Source of the DNA: Tetragonia tetragonoides
Taxonomy: Eukaryota; Streptophyta; Magnoliopsida; Caryophyllales; Aizoaceae
Assembly: GCA_038025085.1 (NCBI GenBank)
Contig: CM076146.1
Coordinates: 10,602,001 to 10,666,000, forward strand
DNA length: 64,000 nucleotides
Reading direction: 5' to 3'
This document shows, in pieces, positions 37,701-48,130 of this stretch. How positions within the stretch are numbered: position 1 is the first letter of the stretch; the number at the start of each line of letters is the position of its first letter. The translations under genes were made by a program, and so were the position numbers. The notes beneath the pieces are model-generated. The model was not told the origin of the DNA and ran no database searches. It was given only the letters and a program-made list of their open reading frames with translations.

Positions 37701-38382
37701 GATGTTCTCGGGCCTGAACTGGCGGCCCGACCTTGTGAGGTAGTTCAAAGCCTTGTTGTCTTCATCCTTCTCATCATCGGATATGTAATACCATGCTTTT
37801 CCATTGTCTATGTCATGGACTTAAGGAGTTAGCACATCTTCGGGATCAGTATAATGTCCATTATCCTCTTCACCGCTATCCCAAAGGCCACAAATGTCTA
37901 GCGTGAGCCTTGGGCTTGGGTAAGGTGGTATTGCTTGCCTAATAGGAGTGATTAGGTAGGAATTATGGATCGAATCCTTCCTTTATATCCATGGCAAAAG
38001 AGTTCCCAAGAAGATTATTATTGTTGCTAGGCGATGATGCGTCTTTAGGCAATGGTATGGGGCCATTGTCGAACAGATCCTGAATTTTTTCTTTGAGAAT
38101 GTAGCATTTCTCGGTGTCGTGCCCACGACCTCTATGGTATTTGCAGAATGTAGTCTCATTCCAATGTGGTGATCTTTTCTCTAGGGGAGGATCAGGAGTA
38201 GGCCCGATAGGGTGCAAGTAGTCTCCTTTGACTAACTTGTCTAGAGCTTTGACATAACGCATCCCGAGGGGAGTAAATCTTATGGGGCGCCTGTCGGCAA
38301 TGGCATTCACCTCGTTTCCTCTACTTGTGGAGGCATTATTGGTGTTGGTGTTGGCGAAGATGCCAGGGGCGTTTTAGGGTCT
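34763..38382 (-). pseudogene. Gag end, protease and RT of element B2
   Basis: In minus-strand order: gag end with a CCHC-like knuckle (FCKYHRGRGHDTEKC, within 37963-38310). Then the Tat-type linker 37327-37665 (ILRQLQKTKVDISIWQL, DLPPEGIHHNKALY). A protease starts across an in-frame TAG near 37330 with VDNGLVVNVCPL, where the active-site triad is D-N-G. It continues in 36853-37182 (LLLGRPWLHGLNAV). An acidic linker follows (36030-36534), and then the RT. RT residues MDGYAGYNQV and Y64-V-D-D-67 (within 35038-35511) are intact. RNase H begins at 34763-35041 (PILAPPTPGTPLILYL) and is cut after YYVSKKFLEYETHYSL. Stops and frameshifts divide all pieces. Confidence 0.9.
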
Positions 38383-39351
38383 CAATGAGAGGGACGGCAA
38401 AAGCCTGGTGAATACCAAACTGATGAGTCACCAGCTGGGGGTTGTATAGTTCAGTACCCAACCAAGGGAGCTCAAAGAATAAAAGGTCACGACAAGCTAA
38501 TACAGAACGCCAGAAAGGTTTAGACGGCGGGGCCATCGACAAGGAATCACATTCTTCGAGCCACCAAAGAAATGCCCCGCGAATATCTTCGACGCTTAAG
38601 CCGGGGAACTCTAAAGATTCATAAGGATACCACGAAAAATCAGCTATCGAGGAGAAGACATCAAACAAAGCAAAGGGAAGGTCCTCAGCATTAGAAGGCT
38701 GAAGAAGATTAAAATATATTTCAGCTGAGGAAGACCATTCGGACTGAGGAGAGAGGTTACAACAGAATGGATCACCATCATTGGAGGCTAATTCCCGTTG
38801 ATAAGCAAAATTATAAGCATTAATAGAAGAAACTACCATTCGAGAAGGGTAGTATATAAAGCTCCAGGCAGAAAGGAGCCAAAGAGGACAAGATTCATGA
38901 ATTTGACGAAGTTCTTGTCGAGTATCCATAACATAAGAGTAAGTGATACTCAAAGTGCCTCTATAAAAATGACAAAGAAACATAGGTGGTAAAGGAATAG
39001 GACCCTAGCAGCTAAATATAAAAAAGTCCTACCAACAGTACCACTAAATCCCATAAACATCCTGTGCAAAGCATAATTCAAAAATAAGACGACTTCCGAA
39101 TTAGTCACAGGAACGTGACCAGAAAGATATGAGTAATGAGTTACTATTTTCGAAAAAGGGGTAGCATAAGGGGCCTCCTTAGTAGTAAAAGATCGAAGCT
39201 CATCCACAACGGGTTCATAGTATTCTTCTGAAACTCGAGAAGATTTATAGCAGGAATATCCCAAATCCACATTGGGGAGGTGATCTGGGCATAACCCAGT
39301 CAGATAACCAATATCTTCAAGAGTTATGGTTTGGACCCCATCGCCAGTAAT
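38383..39351 (-). pseudogene. Antisense plant-mobile-domain ORF of element A, C-terminal part
   Basis: Minus-strand pieces 39363-38950 and 38983-38336 read in sequence across a frameshift near 38970. Readable marks of the aminotransferase-like plant mobile domain are TITLEDIGYLTGL, near the start of this part, and PLWLLSAWSFIYYP further on. The domain is found in plant proteins and in antisense ORFs of Tat elements; its role in the element is not known. The end of the protein is cut off by the junction with element B2 at about 38382. The N-terminal half lies beyond the hAT insertion, at 43228-43776. Confidence 0.75.
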
Positions 39352-39810
39352 TAGAGCTGTCAAACAGGTCAGTCAGGTCGGGTTCGGGTTCGGGTTCGGT
39401 ACTAACGGGTTCGGGTTATTAACAAGTTGGGTCATAAACTTTTCGGGTTGAGAAATGCTTGTTCATGACCCAAAACTTTCGGTATCGGGTTGACCCAACG
39501 GGTTGATGACGTCTTTAAATTTATTTTTCGAATATTAATTTCTCTTAATTGAGGTACTTAATTTTCTTAAAAAAATACACAGAAATATCAGCCTAAAAGA
39601 CCACAAAATACATACAAAACCACAACATAATAGCAAATAGTCTTCAAATCAGGTTCATCAATATTCCAATTGTCTTCAAATAAACCAGCTTAATCAAACA
39701 AAATAAAATTCTAAGCTTATTAAACAAATACACTCAAACAAACAGTCTTCAAATCCACCATACAAACAGCAAAGTCATTTCTTAATCCAAGTTTTTTTTG
39801 GTGCAATTTC

Positions 39811-42262
39811 TAATCAAAGTTGAGTACACCGGCTGTCATGTCCTCGATTTCCTCGTCGTTTTCAGCACGAGGCACCCCTTTGTTACCAGATTCCTTGTTA
39901 CGACTTGTCCGACTAAAATGCAACTCTACACCATCAAGTAACTTTTCACCTTCACCTGCATAACAAATGAACAATAACAAAATAAATGATTAAAATTCAA
40001 AATGCAATTCTGTAAATAAAAAGCATTATATATATGAACTTACTCTCTTCGACGTCATAGCCGTTTACCCAACTACGGGTGGTGACTAAAGCCTCTGCGA
40101 TGTCGGGAAGAAGGGAAGCTCTCCACTTTGTTAGGATGCGACCTCCTAAGATAAATGTTGATTCAGATGCAACGGTTGTAATAGGAATGCTCAACAAATC
40201 TCTTGCCATTGCTGCCACTTCGGGGAACCGTTTCTCATTCTCACTCCACCATTCAAGAACATCCAACTTCACATTATGATCCAATCGATATTCCTCCAAG
40301 TATACATCAAGCTGTGACGTTTGATAACAAGGTGCATTCCCAAAAGAAGAAAATGCCTAAATAATATTTAGCCAATTAGTAACACACCAGCAAACCAGCA
40401 GCATATACTTACAAGTTTACAACATAAAAAAGATCAATAAAAGCCATACATAATGTGACTTACCTCAAGATCATCAATTCCTCTTCCTGACGAACTACCC
40501 GCATTTGATGTAGGAGCATGTGTATACTCTGAAAACAACTCAAAGAGTTTATCTCTAACTTGCTTGGTCTTCAACTCTTCCGTCTCAGGGTCCAATTTAT
40601 CAAAACAGAATTTCGCAAATTGAAGTTTGAAGCGAGGATCTAAGACAGCAGCAAAAGACAAGATTAAACTATAAGATTTCCAGTACTTATCAAATTTCAC
40701 CTTCATTGTCTTTGCCATTGCCTTCAATTGAGCATCAGCACCAGTGGAGTAACTCACTAAAAGGCTCTCAATCCTCCACACATTTACGAAATACAAGTTT
40801 GCTGTTGGGTAGCTTTTTTCTGAGACCTGAGTAGTTATGTCGTTAAAAGGTTTAAGAAGAGCACAAATCTTCTCAATCTTATTCCATTCTGTTTCAGCAG
40901 GAGCAGGAGGAGCATTTGACTCCCTATCCACTCTTCTCATGTTAGCAAATGCAGCACGATAATAACACGCCCTTTCAAGCATGTTATATGTAGCATTCCA
41001 TCTTGTGGGACAATCTAACCACAAACTTCTCGAGCAATCAATTCCAGCACCTACTGCACACTCCTCAAACTTTAAAGCTCTACTCTCAGAACACCGTCAC
41101 ATACTTTATCAACTCCCTTAGCTTAACCATTGCATCACCAATCACATCCAATCCAGCTCTAACAACCAAATTTAGAATATGGCAAGCACAACGAATATGA
41201 AAATAATTCCCACCACCAACTAATGGAGAAAACAAAGAAAGACTATCCGCTAATAAATCTTGCATATTGTCATTGCATCTAGCGTTGTCTAATGTAATAG
41301 AGAAAACTTTCCTTTGAATCCCCCAATGTTTTATAAGGGAAAGAACCTTGTCATGCAACACATTAGCATTATGGGGAGGGGGTACATGATAGAAGTTTAA
41401 AATCTTGTTATGCAACTTCCACTCACTGTCCACAAAATGAGCTGTCAAGGAAAGATAACCTTGACCAACAATCGAAGTCCACATGTCATTAGTTAAGCAA
41501 ATTCTGCCAGGAGCTTCATTCAATAACCTCTTAAGCTTTAGCCTCTCTCTCTCATGGATTCTCTTACAAATATTCTTAGCCGTGTTCCTAGACATTGTCC
41601 TATAATCTGCATTCAAGTATTGATGTATGGCCCTATTTCCCTCATGTTGTGCAAAAGTGAAACTATATCCGTGCCTAATAATAGCCAGTGCTACCATTTC
41701 CTTATAAACCTCATTGTCCATATTCTTATTAAGCAATTTTGCATTTTTATTGAGAATCATTTGATTAACATCTCCTGCAAGACGTGTATGACAAGTTTCA
41801 GTATGACGTTTGAAGTTAGTCGTACCGTACTTAGAGTCAGGAAAAATTGGTCCTTTCTTGCAATACTTGCACAGAGCCCTAGCCAAACCATCATCAGCTT
41901 CTTCCCCATCAAAACAATCATAGTGGTCCCAAACTACTGAACTCCATTTTCTTTTACGACCCACTGATGCGTTCTCAAACTTCTCGGTGTCAATGTCATG
42001 CTCATTGCCAGACCCGGACTGGCCGGTTGTTACACATGGTTCTCCAGGAGATTAGCCTACCACAAGTAAGAGTAAATATAAGACAGGTTGCTTTATCTGA
42101 AAGTGTTAATGTTGCAACATCAATAATGAAACATCTGGAAACAAGAGAGCTAAGAGTAACCTGAAGATGAGCCTCCTACACCAAGAGGTGACGGAGCTCC
42201 AATCAGAACAGAACCTCTTCGACCAAGAGGGCTTCCAAGATAGTTACTTCCGCTACGATTCA
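39811..42262 (-). pseudogene. hAT transposase (BED finger, hAT catalytic core, dimerisation domain)
   Basis: A first exon probably starts at ATG 42262 (MNRSGSNYLGSPLGRRG) and ends before GTTACT near 42160. The main part 41964-41086 has a BED zinc finger (Cys32, Cys35, His54, His59 counted from 41964) and catalytic-core aspartates Asp160 (TNDMWTS) and Asp226 (TLDNA). One frameshift near 41090 separates it from 41024-40434 (WLDCPTRWNATYNML, FAAVLDPRFK). GTAAGT at the end of ...GIDDLE marks an intron. The next exon (about 40358-40047) holds the hAT dimerisation region (WWSENEKRFPEVAAMARDLL, SESTF) and again ends at GTAAGT. A last exon ends at the TAG near 39811. The protein would bind the element ends and move it by cut and paste. 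Only one clear frameshift suggests fairly recent activity. Confidence 0.85.
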
Positions 42263-42776
42263 TAACAGCAGCAAATGCCCAACTTTGACAAACTGATCAA
42301 ATCATAACAAATTATTAACACTCAATAGTCGATACTCAATAGGCAATTCTAAGGCGAAATTTTTTCAAATGAATATCCAAAATTAATAACAAAATAATTA
42401 GTCCAAAATTACCAACCATTGTAAATTAATAACAACCTGAAATTTAGAACCTTAAGTAGCAAACTTGAATAATCTGGGCATGTTCGAATTAACAATTAAA
42501 CAAAAGACAAAATAAGATCATTGATTGTAGACAAGTCAGTAAACAACTTAAACAATAAAAGCAAATTTTAGACAAGAAACTTCATATACTCTTACAAAAT
42601 AAATTACTGATTGTAGAACAAAACAATAAAAAACATTGAACTAGCACTTCATATTGCTGATTTAAACATTGAACTAGCACAACAAAGGCAACACATATAA
42701 TTTGTATACAAGCAACTTCATACAGTGAGATCAAATTGTAGAAAATTACAACATTTAAATCAAAAATAAGCACCAT

Positions 42777-42778
<2 letters not shown>

Positions 42779-42827
<49 letters not shown>
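42779..42827. repeat. (GA)n microsatellite in the hAT 5' region
   Basis: About 24 uninterrupted GA dinucleotides, with a second shorter GA run at 42906-42929. On the hAT gene's strand this is a CT tract upstream of the first exon, a common position in plant 5' leaders. Confidence 0.95.
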
Positions 42828-42830
<3 letters not shown>

Positions 42831-42904
42831 TTACCAGTTGACAAGAAGGTGGCCGCCTGTGGGTGGAACTGAGGAGCAGCTGAGCAGATCAGAGATATGA
42901 GCTT

Positions 42905-42940
<36 letters not shown>

Positions 42941-43227
42941 CGAAGAGAGGCGACCAGAAGTGGCGAACTGCGGTTTTGATTTTTAGGGTTTAGAAACTTC
43001 TGGGTCCATTGTGAATTAAAGCCCAAAAAATGACATTCTTTTCCAGCTTTTTTAAGCCTCCAACCCGTTGGGTCAAACCCGACCCGACCGAGACCTGACC
43101 CGAAATTAATCGGGTTCTCGAGTTCGGTCACTATCGGGTTTTGGATAAAATTATCGTGTTCAAAACCTGTTTTTTTCGGGTCGATAATGGGTCAGGTTTC
43201 GAGTCGGATCAAATTTTGACAGCTCTA

Positions 43228-43776
43228 CCAGTAACGAAGCAATTAATAGAAGAATTCCAAGAAAGTCAATGGGCCACAAACATATTACCATCATGAGAAA
43301 TACTCGAAAAAAGAGAAAGCCGAATAAAATAGAGAATTTGTTGGAACGCCAACGAGGAATATACGACTGGAGGCGTTGGAACAACCGTCGAGGGCGTTCA
43401 CTATGTAAATTAAACCACCCATGAATAGGCGTATGGTCACCAAGAAAAGGTACCTTAAATCTCTTACTGCCCAAAAATAGGGGGACACCTCGACCTCGAA
43501 CGGATGAAGAGAGAGTCGACAGGAAAGCAAGTTGAGAGGCGCCTCGAATAGACGCAGGATCGAACAAAGGACCCAGAGAGAAGGAACGAAGAAGTTGCTC
43601 TTCACATACTTCATATGTCGAATCATGGAGTACAAGACACTCCAAATGATAAGAATCTTGATGTGCTAAAACCGAATAAAGAGATCTTCAGCATTGACCG
43701 AAGATTCAAGGGTTTGGATGTCAGGTAAATCCAAGAAGGGATGACGGGGAACTTTTGGGAGATGACGAGAAGGCAT
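43228..43776 (-). pseudogene. Antisense plant-mobile-domain ORF of element A, N-terminal part
   Basis: ATG at 43776 (minus strand) starts MPSRHLPKVPRHPFLDLPDI. A +1 frameshift near 43680 moves to the frame of 43160-43645 (...SYHLECLVLHDSTYEVCEEQ). The reading continues to the hAT target site at 43228 and resumes at 39351. The ORF is antisense to gag and pol, and starts about 300 bp from the 3' LTR. Confidence 0.7.
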
Positions 43777-44080
43777 TAGAAAATTAAGATTAAGAGTATG
43801 GTAATAAGGAAGAGAAGCTCAAAATCAATTTGGAGAACAAAAATTGAAACGATTTAAAAGCTTGAAGAAGAAGATAATTGAGGAAGTGGGAAAGGGAAGC
43901 ACCGAAGAACTGCCACTTATAATAGTTATGGCCAGAAGTAATTGCAGAACGCTACCCCACGACCAATGGGCAGTTATCAGAGAAAAGCAGCCATCTAATC
44001 AAAGCGCGGAAAGCGAAGAGTCGCTTGGCTAATAATACAAATATAAACTCAAAATTTTATATATGTATTAGGGGGTCAGT
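43777..44080 (+). other. 3' untranslated region and PPT of element A
   Basis: ATTAGGGGGTCAGT directly before the 3' LTR (44068-44080) is the likely polypurine tract. The 62-codon ORF at 43844-44032 has no recognisable domain and lies opposite the start of the antisense ORF's promoter region. I would not call it a gene. Confidence 0.55.
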
Positions 44081-44905
44081 TGTTACACACGAAAATATGG
44101 TGAACTTATATCAATAGGTCCAACAAATAATAGGACTTATTTTACTGTGGATAAATAAGTCAAAAAGTCAAAATCGAAATACAAGGGCTTGCTCGACGGA
44201 AAAGCCCAATAACAAAACGGACAGAAATACGACGGTCCAAAACTGAATAAAGATATCCATATACGGATACGTGAAAACGTAATTTTGATGAATACAAATC
44301 AGTTTTGGAGAAAAGAAATAACTCCCATAATCAAGAGTCAAAGAGAGCTGAGCAGTTGAAGACCAAGACAAGTGGGCAAAGAGGGGAGTGTGGGATCATG
44401 GGGAATTATCCTAAAACTCCCTAATACTCTCCTATAAATATTTGAAGAATCAGAAGGACAAGGCAGCCGAGCTCACCCTGAAGAGAATTCATAGTTAGAA
44501 TATCGTAGTGTAGAATTCTAGGAGTAGAGTAATTGTAGAAGCTCTTCGAGCACACAAAGCAATGGCGCCTTCTGTCGAGGTATAATTGCTTTTATCCTGT
44601 ATATTAGTTTTTTTCTTTATCGTTTGTACCTTTCTATTCGAATGAATCTAACAATCTTGCTCTTTTGAAGATTCCTTAATTGTGCTTGTTGTGTGGTGTT
44701 CTATTTAGTAATTTGTACTCGAAAACTAACTATCACTGTTGGATTGTGTCCACTGTCAACGAGAGTGTTGGGGTGAAAGGAGTAGGTTTGATTAGGAAAC
44801 GGCCTGCTCCACGAAGTCCTCGACCTTATTTAGGACCTTTTTAAGGGTCGTAGAGCTGACCATTTAGGTTGCTTGTGATCCCTAACTATAGAAAACCAGG
44901 CAACA
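44081..44905 (+). repeat. 3' LTR of element A (825 bp)
   Basis: TGTTACACACG to GGCAACA, the partner of 17154-17996 in the same orientation. The TATA box is kept (44432-44441). Confidence 0.9.
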
Positions 44906-45723
44906 ATTTCTATCTATTCGTTTTACAACTTTACTCTTCTCTCTCCCTCTCTTGCGTGCGCTAAGCATCCTTTACCTATTGCAATTCAACAAATTAGTGA
45001 GAATTCAGGACAATTCAATCCGCTTCCTTCAGATTATTATAATCAATCTAGTTTCTGTTCTGTAATTCATTGGATATTTTGATGCAAAAACGGGATATTT
45101 GTGTGATTGATTGGGTTATTTGTTGAACTGCAATCTGGGAATTATATTTCTGAAATTTTGAGTTGTCAATTGGTCATTTGTTTGGGATTTTGGAGGTTTT
45201 TTCTGTTTTCAATTCGTTCTGCTGTCATAGTTGAAAGCTGGTAAATTGATGCTACTCTTAGTGTTTGTTAGTGAGATCATGGGTGCTGGCTTTGTTGAAC
45301 TGCTATGAGCCTTTTTTTTTTTTTTTTTTTTTGTTTTGTTGAATAGTGGGCATTTGCTATTTTGACTTCGGAAAATTGTGGTGAGAATGTGTTGTTGTGC
45401 TATCCGCTAGTTTGTTCATGCAAGAAGACATATGTTAAGGTTCTTGATTAGTTTTAGTATTTGAGTCACATGTTAATGTTACTACTGCATTTTGTAGACC
45501 ATTGTATGGACTCTGGAACTAGTCCGAGGAACAGCCGGTTTGCCCTTTTCTTTTGAGGCAACCACGAATCCTATCCTATTCCAGAGTTGACTTATGTACC
45601 TGCCATCCTCAATATATTGATCTGTTCTTGAATTCCAATAAAATCATCTAATAGAAAGAACGTAGCAGGCTTCTATGTGTAGTAAGATCTAAAAGAACTG
45701 GGATTATGATCTTTCTGCGGATT
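44906..45723 (+). other. Unassigned sequence between elements A and D, with one candidate exon
   Basis: It starts like a 5' UTR (CT-rich near 44935-44955) and turns into T-rich, intron-like DNA with a T24 run near 45310. The segment 45498-45537 follows TTTTGTAG and precedes GTTTGC. In one frame it reads TIVWTLELVRGTA and in another MDSGTSPRNSR. An AATAAA lies at about 45640. About 120 bp at 45238-45365 recur at 57838-58140. No protein recognised. Confidence 0.25.
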
Positions 45724-48130
45724 TGTAACACTCCGGATTGGATAACTATAATTAAACATGCTTATGGGCCCTTAATCCAATCCAAGACATTATTGTCGTA
45801 CTTGTAACAAGACAAGCACAAGGCAAAGATCGATATAGAGTGCATCAAACTTACTTAATTATATTACTCCGTATATTATAAAAGTAGAGGTGACATGATT
45901 TTATTGTTCAAAGACTACATTGCTAATTATAGAACTAAGTCATATGGGGTTCTCCTCCAACTGCGGATGCCACGATGTTATACAACAGCAAAATCATGCA
46001 CTAAGCATGCACAAAAGTGTTCCTTCCATTCTTCACTCTCTCCCTTGCCAAAAATCTGTCAAAATGATCCAATATCCATGCAAGAAGAGATGACAAAAAA
46101 ACAAAAGAAAATTAGCGAAAGCTAAGCAATACTCACCCCACCTTGTAAAATACATTTTGTTTATACTTAAAAATACATCTAGCATTAACAACCATTAATA
46201 ATAATAATAATACTCATAATAATATCAGTAATCATTCTTAAAGAGATTGTATGTTCTTATAATCATAGTTAATTTGTTCTTTTACGTACAAAGCCATGCA
46301 TGCGTACGAGATTCACATGCATAGAGTATTAAGCAACCATCATCACACACAAACTCATTATTACTACGAAAATGACCTTTGAGGTCTATTAATCTATAGA
46401 ATACCTCAAGTCACAACATGCAAGGACTAGACTTCTAGGTTAGGTAGTGAGGAAGAGCATAGCACAACTAAGATTCTGTGAGTCCTACACTTGGGTTCAA
46501 TGACCCTACAAATCATAATTCATTCATTTGGCCTTTTTGGCATAATCATATCACTTCGGGTTTATACCCTACATAAAGTTCAGATTAAACCATGATTAAG
46601 CGAGACACTCAGGATTAGTTAATCCCTACAGCTTAATCACAATGGGGTTTAATCCTAAATCATTTTATTAAAGTGTGCACACTAGGCATGCTCTTCAATA
46701 TTCCAAGGGTACCAAGTTTGGGAGCACACTAATAGTAAGTTAGTAGACATGCTTATCTTGTCTAAATCGGTCATATTCATCTCAATAAACATAACTACAT
46801 ATCATCATTATTTCATCACTTGCACAATCGATTAACAAAAATCATATACTTCCCAAACTTGTTCCATTTTACAATAATAATGTACTTTTCATTTGATCAT
46901 TCAACACTTCATATATTTGTGTGCATGTATATATACTCATTACTCATCATTAATTCGGTTATTTGGGTATGCAAACTCAATCTATCAATAATATACTTAA
47001 GCATAGCCATAACTTACATGCAAATATCAAGTAGGTGTGATCAATAAACCTTAAGCTCAGTCGATCATCATAAACACATCCTCATAATTATATTGCTTTA
47101 ATAATCATCTAGCAAAGCTTAACAACTAGATCACAATCCATTCGGTTATTATACAACATTTATATATGTATAATTATACCCATAATCATCGAGACCAAAT
47201 AACATACTTTAATCCTTATATAATTATCAAGCAAATATTAACTTGCAACTTAATATCCATTCTGTCGAGTCACATAATAATCTTATACAACTATTCTCAC
47301 AACTTCATAATTATACTCGTAGTCATATATATATATTAAAATACATATAGCATATAATTATAGAAAATCCATGGTTATCTTCTTAGTTCATTAAATCGAA
47401 ATAAGGGGTTTTACTGGACATGAGTATACCTTCGTCAAGCTCCAAAAAATAAACTTCCTTCTCCTAGCCTTCTAGTCACTCACTACTAGCAGAAGTCCAT
47501 AATTAATTAAACAAACATGTTCAAGTATTAATAAACATTCTTTTTATTTTTCTCCTTTTATTTCTTTTCGGCCTTAAGCCCTTTTATGCCCAAAATTACT
47601 CTTTTCAATTTCCAAATCTTTATCATCATTTCATTTGATAATTACTCCTTTTATTTTGCCATTTTAACTTTCGAAAATGCTTAGTTCAAAATTAAAGAAA
47701 TTTAGAGAAAATTAGAGACAAATAGTGAATAAGTGATTTTGGTCATAAATAGTCAAGATCAAGTTTACGCAAGGTTGTAAATGGACATACAACAACATAA
47801 CTTGGATTTTTAAGTCAAGATTATTTAGATCTTGGCTCCTTAAACCTTTATCTCGTATAATTTCGATTATAGACATATATATATGCTTGCTAGGGTTTTA
47901 TTTCTTTACATATGATCTTTAGGTGATAATAATAAGTTAAGCTTTAGATAAATGAAAGTGCATGAGGTTAAACCTTGGTGGTGGTTCGTGGTGGCTCTTG
48001 ATGGTCTGGGGGTTGCACGTTCGCGTAACGGTGGAGCTAGGGTGGTGGAAGTGATGGTGAAGAAAAGAAATAGTGAAAGAGTTAGAGTTTAGAACAAATG
48101 ATGAAACAATTAGAAGCAAATACAAGAGAT
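45724..48130 (-). repeat. 3' LTR of element D, truncated (2407 bp)
   Basis: Begins TGTAACACTCCGGATTGG on the plus strand and follows the 5' LTR (54387-56804) closely. The match ends at CAAATACAAGAGAT (48117-48130), where the LINE starts. Confidence 0.9.

Larger units (their letters stand above)
32146..38382 (-). mobile_element. 5'-truncated Tat retrotransposon (element B2)
   Basis: Minus-strand order: gag end, protease region, RT, RNase H start, a GC-rich 3' region with a plus-strand ORF, PPT, and the 3' LTR (33682-32146). The 5' LTR and most of gag are missing, because the element fuses directly to the antisense ORF of element A at about 38382. Most of the RNase H and the whole integrase are also missing (at about 34762). 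It is related to B1 by LTR, PPT and 3' region but has its own pol. Confidence 0.75.
39352..43227 (-). mobile_element. hAT transposon with perfect TIRs and target duplication (3876 bp)
   Basis: Both ends read TAGAGCTGTCAA inward, a perfect 12-bp TIR. The 8-bp flanks are CCAGTAAT (39344-39351) and CCAGTAAC (43228-43235), matching in 7 of 8 positions, as expected for the hAT superfamily. Beside both ends lie many CGGGTT/AACCCG words. It carries one transposase gene on the minus strand and splits the antisense ORF of element A. Confidence 0.95.
17154..44905 (+). mobile_element. Ogre/Tat Ty3/gypsy retrotransposon with nested insertions (element A)
   Basis: Two same-orientation LTRs (17154-17996 and 44081-44905) enclose, in order, a PBS, gag, protease and RT on the plus strand, and an antisense ORF with plant-mobile-domain similarity just before the 3' LTR. 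An extra antisense ORF in that place is known from Tat-lineage elements. The body is interrupted by a solo LTR (20594-21937), a block of other retroelements (24606-~38382) and a hAT transposon (39352-43227). Most of the RNase H and all of the integrase are missing at the central block. No clear 5-bp target duplication was found (GTTTA on the left, ATTTC on the right). The element is dead. Confidence 0.85.
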
